Positions 50,453 through 58,089 of a DNA stretch of 64,000 bases are shown here, in pieces. Source of the DNA: Flavobacterium aquiphilum (GTDB taxonomy: Bacteria; Bacteroidota; Bacteroidia; Flavobacteriales; Flavobacteriaceae); the NCBI RefSeq assembly GCF_027111335.1, contig NZ_CP114288.1, positions 4,154,001-4,218,000 on the forward strand. Reading direction: 5' to 3'. Position 1 is the stretch's first letter. Every line of letters begins with the position of its first letter. Both the position numbers and the translations under genes were made by a program. Under the pieces are notes generated by a model that searched no databases, was not told the origin of the DNA, and saw only the letters and a program-made list of their open reading frames with translations.

Positions 50453-52675
50453 TTGCAAACAAAACATTTTTATACCGCAATTCCTTTTTTATTATTCCTT
50501 TTCAACGTCAAAATTATGGCTCAAGACTCCCTTAATTTAGCGAATGCAAAAGGGCAAGAAGTTACTATACTTGCCTCTGGTCAAGATACCCAAAAAGCTG
50601 CCGCGCTTTTAAAAACATATTTGGATCAAGCCTTTGAACAACCTTTCCTTATTCAAAATGAAGGCAAAAAAAACAATGGTAATTCAAAAATAATTCTGGA
50701 AATTTCTAACGATAACAAAATAGTAGAAAACACTTTTATTATCAAAAGTGATGAAAAAAACATCCATTTGATTGGTTCGGATGAAAAGAACCTGCGTTAC
50801 GCTGTTTATACTTTATTAGAAACATGGGGGTTTAGAAAATACACTGCAAAAGACACTTTTATTCCAAAATTAAAACAAGTCACATTTCCCAAAAACTCAA
50901 ATCACACCTACAAACCTTCATTCGAATATCGTGCCTTATTTTATCCCGATTGTTATGATGAAGCTTTCAGAGATTGGCACAAACTGGACTGGTACATCAA
51001 TGATTTTGGAATTTGGGGACATTCCTTTCATAAATTGGTTGATGTCAAAACTTATTTCAAAACCAATCCTGAGTTTTTTGCCCTGTACGAAGGAGAACGA
51101 AATGGCGAATCCCTCTGTATGTCCAACGATACGGTGGCACGAATTATTACCAAAAATATGGGCGAAATCATTGCCAAAAATCCCAATGCAAAATTTTTCT
51201 CAGTAAGCCAAAATGATGATGTCGTGTATTGTGAATGCAACCGATGTAAAGCCTTAAACGAAAAATACGGAGGTCCTCAAGGTTCATTTTATTATTTCCT
51301 AAATAAAATAGCCGCACAATACCCCAAAACCAAAATCACAACATTAGCCTATCTTCATACCTATCGTGCACCAGTAAATTTGAAAATCGAGCCCAATATT
51401 TATACCCTTTTTTGCCCAATCCAACTGAATAGAGGAAAAGCAATTACAGAAACTTCAAACAATAAACCTTTTCTCGAAATCCTTAAAAATTGGAGCACAA
51501 CGACCCAACATCTGTATTTATGGGACTATACTGTAGAATTCACCAACTACCTTTCCCCTTTTCCTAATTTTCAAACTTTTTCAAAAAACTATAAACTCTA
51601 CGAACAAAATAAAGTGAAAGGTCTTTTTGTACAGGGATATGCCGATGTGCCTGGGGATCTATACGAACTGAGACAATATCTTTTATCCAAAATAATTTGG
51701 AATACCCAAACCGATGTTGAAGCGATAACCAATGATTTCTTGAATGGATTCTATGGAAAAGCTGCTCCATTCGTTAAACAATACATTAATCTGCTTACAC
51801 AATATCAAGAAAAAACAAACCGATATCTGGACATTTACACAGATCCAATTCAAAACAGAAATACCTTCCTCACTCCTGAGGCCATGGATCAATACGATAA
51901 AATCATCAATCAGGCCGAAATGGCTGTAAGCGATGATCCAATCCTTGCAAAACGCGTTTTAAAATTGAGACTGGCTTTGGAATACGTTTACTTTGAGCAG
52001 GCTAAATTTTACGGAAAAGACAAACACGGGATGTTTGCTGACAAAAACAATAAAGATCAAGGCAAACAACTTAGGGAACGGGTGCTAAACTTCACAAAAC
52101 ATTGTAATGAATTTGGAATCTACGAACTTAGTGAAGGTGGTCTATCCCCAGATAAATACTATGAAGAATGGCTTGCTATAGAAAAAAACACCTGCAACCA
52201 TTTGGGAGAAAAATACGAAATCCGCTTTTTGACTCCTCCAGCCGAAGAATATAAAGGCAAAGGAAGTTATGGATTGGTTGATGGTATTCGGGCTTACAAA
52301 AATCCGGCTATCAACTGGATTGGTTGGTATGGCTCCAATCCGGAAATAGAATTGACTACCCAAAAATTAAATTTCAACACCATCCGAATCAATTCCTTAA
52401 ATGACCAAAGACATTGGATTTTTACTCCAAAAAAAATTAGCATTTACGGACTGAAAAAGGAAAAATGGCAACTCATCACGCAATTAGTAAGCGATGAACT
52501 GAATGAAAGTACTGAAGTAACCATTAAATCCTGGGAATTAAAATCCAACACCTTTAAAGAATACAATCTGTTGAAAATTGAAATCGAAAATCAAAAAGAA
52601 ATACCTATTTGGAGAAAACGAAAGAACAAAAAACCAATGGTAATGATTGATGAAATTGAGTTGTATAATAAATAA
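50453..52675 (+). CDS. Secreted DUF4838 protein (putative glycosidase-like)
   Basis: This 740-residue exported protein begins with TTG. The only way to keep the signal peptide (FYTAIPFLLFLFNVKIMAQ) is this start, since the next ATG lies at its end. Residues about 30-150 resemble the alpha-glucuronidase/hexosaminidase N-terminal domain (AKGQEVTILASGQDTQKAAALL, YAVYTLLETWGFRKY). Residues about 170-480 form the DUF4838 barrel-like region (DWHKLDWYINDFGIWGHSFH, YCECNRCKALNEKYG, YTLFCPIQLNRG). The C-terminal 110 residues look like a discoidin-type beta-sandwich. DUF4838 proteins are thought to act on glycans but lack proven activity. It lies 235 bp behind the YaiO gene, separated by a repeat, so it may have its own promoter. 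Confidence 0.8.
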   Translation: MQTKHFYTAIPFLLFLFNVKIMAQDSLNLANAKGQEVTILASGQDTQKAAALLKTYLDQAFEQPFLIQNEGKKNNGNSKIILEISNDNKIVENTFIIKSDEKNIHLIGSDEKNLRYAVYTLLETWGFRKYTAKDTFIPKLKQVTFPKNSNHTYKPSFEYRALFYPDCYDEAFRDWHKLDWYINDFGIWGHSFHKLVDVKTYFKTNPEFFALYEGERNGESLCMSNDTVARIITKNMGEIIAKNPNAKFFSVSQNDDVVYCECNRCKALNEKYGGPQGSFYYFLNKIAAQYPKTKITTLAYLHTYRAPVNLKIEPNIYTLFCPIQLNRGKAITETSNNKPFLEILKNWSTTTQHLYLWDYTVEFTNYLSPFPNFQTFSKNYKLYEQNKVKGLFVQGYADVPGDLYELRQYLLSKIIWNTQTDVEAITNDFLNGFYGKAAPFVKQYINLLTQYQEKTNRYLDIYTDPIQNRNTFLTPEAMDQYDKIINQAEMAVSDDPILAKRVLKLRLALEYVYFEQAKFYGKDKHGMFADKNNKDQGKQLRERVLNFTKHCNEFGIYELSEGGLSPDKYYEEWLAIEKNTCNHLGEKYEIRFLTPPAEEYKGKGSYGLVDGIRAYKNPAINWIGWYGSNPEIELTTQKLNFNTIRINSLNDQRHWIFTPKKISIYGLKKEKWQLITQLVSDELNESTEVTIKSWELKSNTFKEYNLLKIEIENQKEIPIWRKRKNKKPMVMIDEIELYNK

Positions 52676-52988
52676 AAAAAAGATTATACCTAACTAATTA
52701 AAACAAACTTATTGTGCTAATATACCTGTAGAAGACAATTTGTTTTTCATAAAAATATTTGTAAAATTATTTGCATAAAAAAATAAAAAAATGTACTTTT
52801 ATCGATATTATTAGCTATTTTATCGATTAAATAGAAAGTTCTTACTAACGAAATGCTATTTTTTAAATTATTACTTACTAAAACAAACAACCATTTTCAA
52901 AAGTATATTCAAATAAAATTAGTCCCCACTTTATATAACACTATTTAGTCAAACTAATTTAAATTATAGATTACACATTTTAATAACA

Positions 52989-53149
52989 TAGAGCCTGTTT
53001 ATGTTTTATCTACTAGCTCTCTTATTACGATTTTTGCCTACGACTTCGTTAATTTTTTATACAATAGCAGACCTGTTATATAAAAAATTAGGCCGTTTCA
53101 CTCAAAAATCCAATAATAAATTTCAAAAATAAAATTCACACAGGCTCTA
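52989..53149. mobile_element. MITE-like element
   Basis: Perfect 10-bp terminal inverted repeats, TAGAGCCTGT (52989-52998) and ACAGGCTCTA (53140-53149), bound 161 bp. The outer TA pairs could be a TA target duplication. Inside lies a second palindrome, TAATTTTTTATA and TATAAAAAATTA (53050-53061 and 53079-53090). No transposase is encoded. Confidence 0.65.
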
Positions 53150-53401
53150 AAAAAAATTATGATTCTGAGTGTGTTATTCAAAAAAAAGTGATTATATAAA
53201 CATTAATCTCATTTTGTTTATGAGTCCTAGACTATCGAAAAACCACTCTTGAATATAGCTTTACAACTGTTCTTTTTGATTAAAATTATAAGCGTTTTAC
53301 GATAAATTATTTTTTATACCAGCCCTACCGAAAAAAATTAATTAAAAAAACTTAACATTTTTTAACCATACAATTCACTTACAAACATTTTTTTACACTT
53401 C

Positions 53402-53418
53402 AAAAAAAAAAAAAAAAA
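53402..53418. repeat. 17-base poly-A tract
   Basis: Seventeen consecutive A lie four bases before the sigma-54 -24 element. Such tracts bend or stiffen DNA and may assist activator looping, or be phase-variable by slippage. Confidence 0.85.
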
Positions 53419-53422
53419 CAAT

Positions 53423-53440
53423 TTGGCACAGTTGTTGCAA
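53423..53440 (+). promoter_or_regulatory. Sigma-54 (RpoN) type promoter of the response regulator gene
   Basis: TTGGCAC, five bases (AGTTG), then TTGCAA gives TGGCAC-N5-TTGC, an exact match to the -24/-12 sigma-54 consensus. Transcription would begin near 53450, about 80 nt before the ATG at 53530. No TAnnTTTG box is present in this upstream region near the gene. Confidence 0.75.
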
Positions 53441-53529
53441 AAATGATGTAAAGCATTTCAACAGATCTACTTGCTTTCATACATTTTGAAACCAACGAAC
53501 CTAAAAGGAAATGATTAAACCATAAAAAC

Positions 53530-53952
53530 ATGAACAATTCAAATTATAAAATATTAATTGCTGAGGATGATGTTTTAATGATCAAAATCCTTGAATTTAT
53601 ACTAAAAAAAGAAGGATATCAGGTAACATCTTGTAAAGATGGCTTGACTGCTATTGAAAAAATCCCTGTACTTATTCCAGATTTAATTATCACTGACATC
53701 ATGCTTCCTTTTCGCTCGGGACTGGAAATCATTAATTTTTCAAAAGAAAATTATGACAATATACCGGTTATAGTAGTTTCTGCATTGGGAGAAGAAGAAG
53801 GAACCGTTATTGAAGCTTTTAATCTTGGTGCCGATGATTTTGTCTCAAAACCATTTAACCCAAATGAATTGTTGCTAAGGGTGAAACGTTTATTTGCCAA
53901 AAAAATTCAAATTATAGGGCCAAAAGAGTCTGAAAAAAACATTAGTGCATAA
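53530..53952 (+). CDS. Stand-alone receiver-domain response regulator
   Basis: This 140-residue protein is a single REC domain with no output domain. The acidic pair is in IAEDDVLM (residues 10-17), the phospho-accepting Asp is in LIITDIMLPF (about 56), the switch Ser is in VVSALG, and the conserved Lys is in VSKPFNPNELL. A short 20-residue tail follows. It would act by binding a partner protein or as a phosphorelay step. The preceding genes encode the HEAT-GT2-YaiO-DUF4838 set, and no sensor kinase gene is adjacent. It has its own sigma-54-type promoter and terminator, so it is a separate transcription unit. Confidence 0.93.
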   Translation: MNNSNYKILIAEDDVLMIKILEFILKKEGYQVTSCKDGLTAIEKIPVLIPDLIITDIMLPFRSGLEIINFSKENYDNIPVIVVSALGEEEGTVIEAFNLGADDFVSKPFNPNELLLRVKRLFAKKIQIIGPKESEKNISA

Positions 53953-53991
53953 AAGGTAAATATTTTCCAAATTCATTTTTTTATTCACTAC

Positions 53992-54034
53992 AAACCTCCG
54001 TATACTATCGCCACAATATAGAATACGGAGGTTT
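53992..54034 (+). terminator. Terminator of the response regulator gene
   Basis: Perfect 12-bp arms, AAACCTCCGTAT (53992-54003) and ATACGGAGGTTT (54023-54034), enclose a 19-nt loop. The following T tract is short. Confidence 0.68.
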
Positions 54035-54200
54035 ATCTATTTTCATATCTCAATCACTTAAAAAAAACATTTAAACGATTTAATTGATGTGAATCTCATT
54101 TTTGCTATCTATCAATATTTTACCAAATAAAACCAAAGTTATCTTGACCTATCTTTCCTTAGTTTCAAAAAACCTATCTTTGCACAAAATTTAAATACCA

Positions 54201-55550
54201 ATGAGTACTTTCGAACAATTCAATCTCCCTAAATCGGTACAAAAAGCAATAGACGATTTAGGTTTTACATCGCCAACTCCTATTCAGGAAAAAACTTTTT
54301 CCGTGATTATGTCTGGTCGCGATATGATGGGAATTGCACAAACGGGTACTGGTAAAACATTTGCCTATTTATTGCCTTTATTGAAACTATACAAATTTTC
54401 CCCTAGCCACACCCCGAAAATCGTAATCCTTGTTCCGACCCGTGAATTGGTGGTTCAGGTTGTGGAGGAAGTTGAAAAGTTGACCAAATATATGTCCGTT
54501 CGTACCATCGGAATTTTTGGGGGAGTGAACATCAATACCCAAAAAACAACCGTTTACCAAGGTTGTGATATCCTTGTGGGAACTCCGGGACGTGTTATGG
54601 ACTTGACATTGGACAATGTGATTCGGTTTGAGGATATGCAAAAACTGGTAATTGACGAGTTTGATGAAATACTTAATTTGGGTTTCCGTACGCAATTAAC
54701 AGCTATCTTGGCGATGATGCCGAAAAAACGCCAAAACATTCTCTTCTCGGCTACAATGACAGATGAAGTGGATGCTATTTTGAATGATTATTTTGATTAT
54801 CCGGAAGAAGTTACGCTGGCACCATCCGGAACGCCTTTGGAAAATATTACACAAATTACTTATCAGGTATCGAATTTCAACACCAAAATCAATCTATTAA
54901 AACATTTATTGGAAACAGATGAAGACATGAGCCGAGTATTGGTTTTTGTGAATAACAAAAAGATTTCCGATATGGTTTTTGACAAAATCGAGGAAGATTT
55001 TGAAGGCCAATTTGGAGTAATCCACTCGAATAAATCACAGAATTACCGTTTGAACACGATGGCGGAATTTCAGGAAGGTAATCTTCGCGGACTGATCACT
55101 ACCGATATCATGGCGAGAGGTTTGGACATTTCGAATATTACTCACGTTATCAACTTCGAAATGCCGGAATTACCGGAATTATACATGCACCGTATTGGTC
55201 GAACAGGTCGTGCCGATGCAACCGGAACCGCTATCAGTTTCATTACTCCTCGTGAGGAAGAATCAAAGATTGCCATCGAAATTTTGATGGATATGGAATT
55301 GAATTATGAAACTTTCCCTGAAGATGTGGAAGTTTCTAATAAATTAATTGGCCCTGAAAAAGACAGGCAACAATTTAAACTATTAATAAAACCCAAAAAA
55401 CTGGAAGGCGATGGTGCTTTTCACGAAAAAAGCAAGAAAAACCAAAAAGTCAATTTAGGCGGCCCTGGTGTTACCAAGAAAAAAACACATGGTTCTGTCA
55501 ATAGAAATATGCTAAAAAATCAAGCAAAGAAGCGTAAGAATAAAAAGTAA
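54201..55550 (+). CDS. DEAD-box-family RNA helicase with DEFD motif
   Basis: This 449-residue RNA helicase core has the Q motif (FEQFNLPKSVQKAI...PTPIQEK), motif I AQTGTGKT, Ia VPTREL, and motif II written DEFD (VIDEFDEIL) instead of DEAD. It continues with motif III SATM, then HRIGRTGR for motif VI. A basic Lys-rich C-terminal tail of about 60 residues probably contacts RNA. Such proteins remodel ribosomal or messenger RNA. A -7 box TATCTTTG (54175-54182) sits 18 bp before the ATG. It ends at a bidirectional hairpin shared with the convergent peroxiredoxin gene. Confidence 0.92.
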   Translation: MSTFEQFNLPKSVQKAIDDLGFTSPTPIQEKTFSVIMSGRDMMGIAQTGTGKTFAYLLPLLKLYKFSPSHTPKIVILVPTRELVVQVVEEVEKLTKYMSVRTIGIFGGVNINTQKTTVYQGCDILVGTPGRVMDLTLDNVIRFEDMQKLVIDEFDEILNLGFRTQLTAILAMMPKKRQNILFSATMTDEVDAILNDYFDYPEEVTLAPSGTPLENITQITYQVSNFNTKINLLKHLLETDEDMSRVLVFVNNKKISDMVFDKIEEDFEGQFGVIHSNKSQNYRLNTMAEFQEGNLRGLITTDIMARGLDISNITHVINFEMPELPELYMHRIGRTGRADATGTAISFITPREEESKIAIEILMDMELNYETFPEDVEVSNKLIGPEKDRQQFKLLIKPKKLEGDGAFHEKSKKNQKVNLGGPGVTKKKTHGSVNRNMLKNQAKKRKNKK

Positions 55551-55555
55551 ATTCC

Positions 55556-55588
55556 AAAGCCTAAAAATGAGTTACATTTTTAGGCTTT
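55556..55588. terminator. Bidirectional terminator between the helicase and peroxiredoxin-like genes
   Basis: Perfect 13-bp arms, AAGCCTAAAAATG and CATTTTTAGGCTT, flank a 5-nt loop. A run lies to the left and T run to the right, so it can end transcripts in both directions. Confidence 0.9.
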
Positions 55589-55592
55589 TCTT

Positions 55593-56132
55593 TTAGATAT
55601 TTAAAAGTAAATTCTCTAACGGAAAATGGTCAATAACACTACCTCCGTAATGTGCGATTTGGATCTTTTTGTCTTTACCAATTAAAAAATCAGCTGGAAT
55701 TTGATGAAACGTTCCTTCCACTTTTCCTCCTGCCTTAAAACCTAATTGAATTGCTTCTGACAAATGCTGAAATCCCTTAACAGACATTGTTTGCATTGTT
55801 TTTAACCAAGATGGACGTACTTTATAAAGTTTATATAAATCCCTATTAGTATCGGCAATGATTGTGAAGTCAAAACTGTGCCGATTTGCAATACTTACTT
55901 TTAGACTATCAGCCGGAGATTCGAAAACTGTTATCAATTTTATTCCCTTTTTATCAATTGCCTCCTTATGCTTCATGATTTTAGAAATTTGAAGATTGCA
56001 CATTGCGCATTCAGCGTAACGAAAAAAACTCAACAGAATTTTTTGATTTTGGATCTGAGCCAAATCTATAGTATTTCCAAAAATATCTTTGGCAACAAAC
56101 AAAGGCGCTTTTTGTCCTGAAACTAATTTCAT
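55593..56132 (-). CDS. Peroxiredoxin-like AhpC/TSA-family protein
   Basis: This 179-residue thioredoxin-fold protein starts at ATG 56132; a TTG at 56138 is less likely. The N-terminus SGQKAPLFVAKDIFGNTIDL and the active-site segment FFRYAECAMCNLQISKI show a CxxC pair (Cys-Ala-Met-Cys) at the peroxidatic position. This places it in the peroxiredoxin-like group rather than classic 2-Cys AhpC. It probably reduces peroxides or acts as a thiol reductant in the cytoplasm, since no signal peptide is present. A Crp/Fnr regulator gene lies 68 bp upstream on the same strand and may control it. Confidence 0.82.
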   Translation of the reverse strand: MKLVSGQKAPLFVAKDIFGNTIDLAQIQNQKILLSFFRYAECAMCNLQISKIMKHKEAIDKKGIKLITVFESPADSLKVSIANRHSFDFTIIADTNRDLYKLYKVRPSWLKTMQTMSVKGFQHLSEAIQLGFKAGGKVEGTFHQIPADFLIGKDKKIQIAHYGGSVIDHFPLENLLLNI

Positions 56133-56200
56133 AATCAATGATTTTTAAATTTTACAATCACAAATTTGAAATTTTAAAAATCCATTCTTCTTGATTAAAA

Positions 56201-56776
56201 TCAAGAAATCTTGGCTCGAATCCTACTCAAGGTTTCAGGTTTCATCATAAGGTAAGAAGCAATATATTTCAAAGGTATTCTATTAATAAGATGTCCGCTT
56301 CTTTTAATAAATACCGAATATCGCTCGTGGGGTTTTAATGTAAGTAACTCCACTTGTCTCTGAATATGCCCTGTCAAAGTATATTCTAACATCGACTGAT
56401 ACCAAAATGCAATTTCCGAATTCGCATGAATTAACCGCATTAAATCAGCTTTGGCAATGGCAATCAATTCAGTATCCAAAATGGCTTCAATACTCATCAA
56501 CGAAGGTTTTCCTTCTATAAAAGTCTGAAAACAGGTAATCAATGAATTTTCATAACCAAAACCCAAATTAATTTGTTCTCCGTTCTTAACAATCACAAAC
56601 AAGCGCACACAACCTCCCTTCACAAAATACAAATTAGAATCCTGCTGATTGAAATTCAATAATATTTCTTTGGATTTAAGTCTTTTATCCTTGTTCCAAA
56701 ACTCTAATAAGACCTCAACTGAATCAGCTCCTAAAAGTGATTTTTGGGATAGAAACTGTGATAATTCAGCATTCAT
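56201..56776 (-). CDS. Crp/Fnr-family transcriptional regulator
   Basis: This 191-residue protein has a cyclic-nucleotide-binding-like domain (residues about 20-130; NFNQQDSNLYFVKGGCVRLF, NSLITCFQTFIEGKPSLMSI) and a C-terminal winged helix-turn-helix ending in KYIASYLMMKPETLSRIRAK. The start is set at ATG 56776. An in-frame start at 56839 would overlap the lactonase gene. No FNR-type iron-sulphur cysteine set is present, and the cAMP-contact residues are not conserved in an obvious way, so the effector is unknown. The wHTH resembles the small Bacteroidota Crp regulators often found near stress or redox genes. Confidence 0.86.
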   Translation of the reverse strand: MNAELSQFLSQKSLLGADSVEVLLEFWNKDKRLKSKEILLNFNQQDSNLYFVKGGCVRLFVIVKNGEQINLGFGYENSLITCFQTFIEGKPSLMSIEAILDTELIAIAKADLMRLIHANSEIAFWYQSMLEYTLTGHIQRQVELLTLKPHERYSVFIKRSGHLINRIPLKYIASYLMMKPETLSRIRAKIS

Positions 56777-56798
56777 AACAATACAGCTATTGAAATTT

Positions 56799-57911
56799 TT
56801 ATTTGGCAAACACCAAACAAACTGGAGAGCACAAATCAAATCTTTTCTTTGTGTCCATAAGCGTTCCCTTTCTTTTGTTTATCTTAAAAATCACGATATC
56901 ATTTGTATATTGATGTCCCACCAAAAGAAATTTTCCAGTAGGATCAATCACAAAATTCCTTGGACCTTTACCTAAAGTGCTTACTTGTCCTTTCCACGTT
57001 AATTTTTTTCCTTTTCCGGAAATTTTAAAAAAAGTGATGCTATTGGCATCACCTCTGTTTGAAGCATATAAAAACTTACCGTTTGGTGAAACGTGAATAT
57101 CGGCAGAGCTAAAAGTTCCGTTATAATTTTTGGCTAAAATAGAAGTTTCATTAATTTGAGTCAATTTTCCTTCTTGGTAACTAAAAGTAGTCAATGAACC
57201 GTCTAGCTCTTGCAACAAATAAACGTATTTCCCATTCTTGCTAAATGTCAAATGCCTTGGCCCGCTTCCCGCCTTTACCGAAACACTGTCCTTTAATGAT
57301 AAAACTCCATCCGTAGCAGTAGGATTGTAATTATACACATAGACTTTATCAGTTCCTAAATCATTGCTTAAAACATATTTTTTATCTGGCGAAAAATAAA
57401 CCATATGCACATGTGGTTTTTCCTGTCTTTGGGCATTCACCCCTTTTCCGTAATGCTGAATGACTTGTTTGGCTTCAGCTAAACTCCCATCTTCTTTTTT
57501 ACCAAAAACCGAAATATTCCCACCCGAATAATTAGCAACAATTACATTTTTATCATCATTGATAATATAACAAGGATCTGCTCCTTTTGAACTTACATTA
57601 TTCATAAAACTTGCTTTTCCACTTGCAGCGTCAAACGAAAAAGAACTTACAGTACTTTCTTTTCCATTTTCATTTACAGCATAAATGAATTTTTCATCCT
57701 TAGAAAGTGACAAATAACTTGGATTAGAAATACTGTCAGAAGATTTTTTTAATCGAATTTGGGCTTTATTGGTATCAAATTCATATACATAAATTCCTTT
57801 ACTATAACACGAGTTGGTATAGGTTCCTACAATCAGGTTGACTTTGTTTTTTTGTGCCAATACCGAGGCTAAAGATGAAAGTAATAGAAGAAACAGGTAA
57901 ACTTTTTTCAT
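56799..57911 (-). CDS. Secreted lactonase-family (YbhE-like) seven-bladed propeller
   Basis: This 370-residue exported protein has a signal peptide (VYLFLLLLSSLASVLAQ). Repeated propeller blades follow with family signatures VGTYTNSCYSKGIYVYEFD, NPSYLSLSKDEKFIYAVNE, HPHVHMVYFSPDKKY-like (EKPHVHMVYFSPDKKYVLSN) and GPRHLTFSKNGKYVYLLQEL. The group includes 6-phosphogluconolactonase of the YbhE type and other lactonases. Export makes a cytoplasmic pentose-phosphate role unlikely, so an extracytoplasmic sugar lactone is the better guess. The Crp/Fnr gene follows after 22 bp. Confidence 0.84.
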   Translation of the reverse strand: MKKVYLFLLLLSSLASVLAQKNKVNLIVGTYTNSCYSKGIYVYEFDTNKAQIRLKKSSDSISNPSYLSLSKDEKFIYAVNENGKESTVSSFSFDAASGKASFMNNVSSKGADPCYIINDDKNVIVANYSGGNISVFGKKEDGSLAEAKQVIQHYGKGVNAQRQEKPHVHMVYFSPDKKYVLSNDLGTDKVYVYNYNPTATDGVLSLKDSVSVKAGSGPRHLTFSKNGKYVYLLQELDGSLTTFSYQEGKLTQINETSILAKNYNGTFSSADIHVSPNGKFLYASNRGDANSITFFKISGKGKKLTWKGQVSTLGKGPRNFVIDPTGKFLLVGHQYTNDIVIFKINKRKGTLMDTKKRFDLCSPVCLVFAK

Positions 57912-58089
57912 ATAGGTAGTTTTCAGAAAAGCTAAAATACTTATTTTCTTTCAGAATTAACCTATTTCTGCACTCTTTTGAAAAATAACAACAACATCAG
58001 GGAAAACTGTTTACAAATTTGTATTTTTGAATCTCAAAATTCAATGAACTTCATTGTTTTAAATCCTGTGAAGCAAACAAAATCTCAGA

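Larger units (their letters stand above)
52676..53529. other. Long gene-free region before the response regulator
   Basis: This 854-bp AT-rich gap contains a MITE-like element (52989-53149), a 17-A tract (53402-53418) and a sigma-54 promoter (53423-53440). The remainder shows no ORF of protein-like composition. Its length leaves ample room for upstream activator sites. Confidence 0.75.

Noticed and set aside
52800..52830. ATCGAT-containing sequence as a further LacI-type operator
   Set aside because: Only TATCGAT is shared; the TGTAAT/ATTACA half-sites are missing.
53402..53418. A17 tract as a sequencing or assembly artefact only
   Set aside because: It cannot be excluded from the sequence, but AT-rich intergenic DNA and its exact position before the sigma-54 element make a real tract plausible, so it is kept as a feature.
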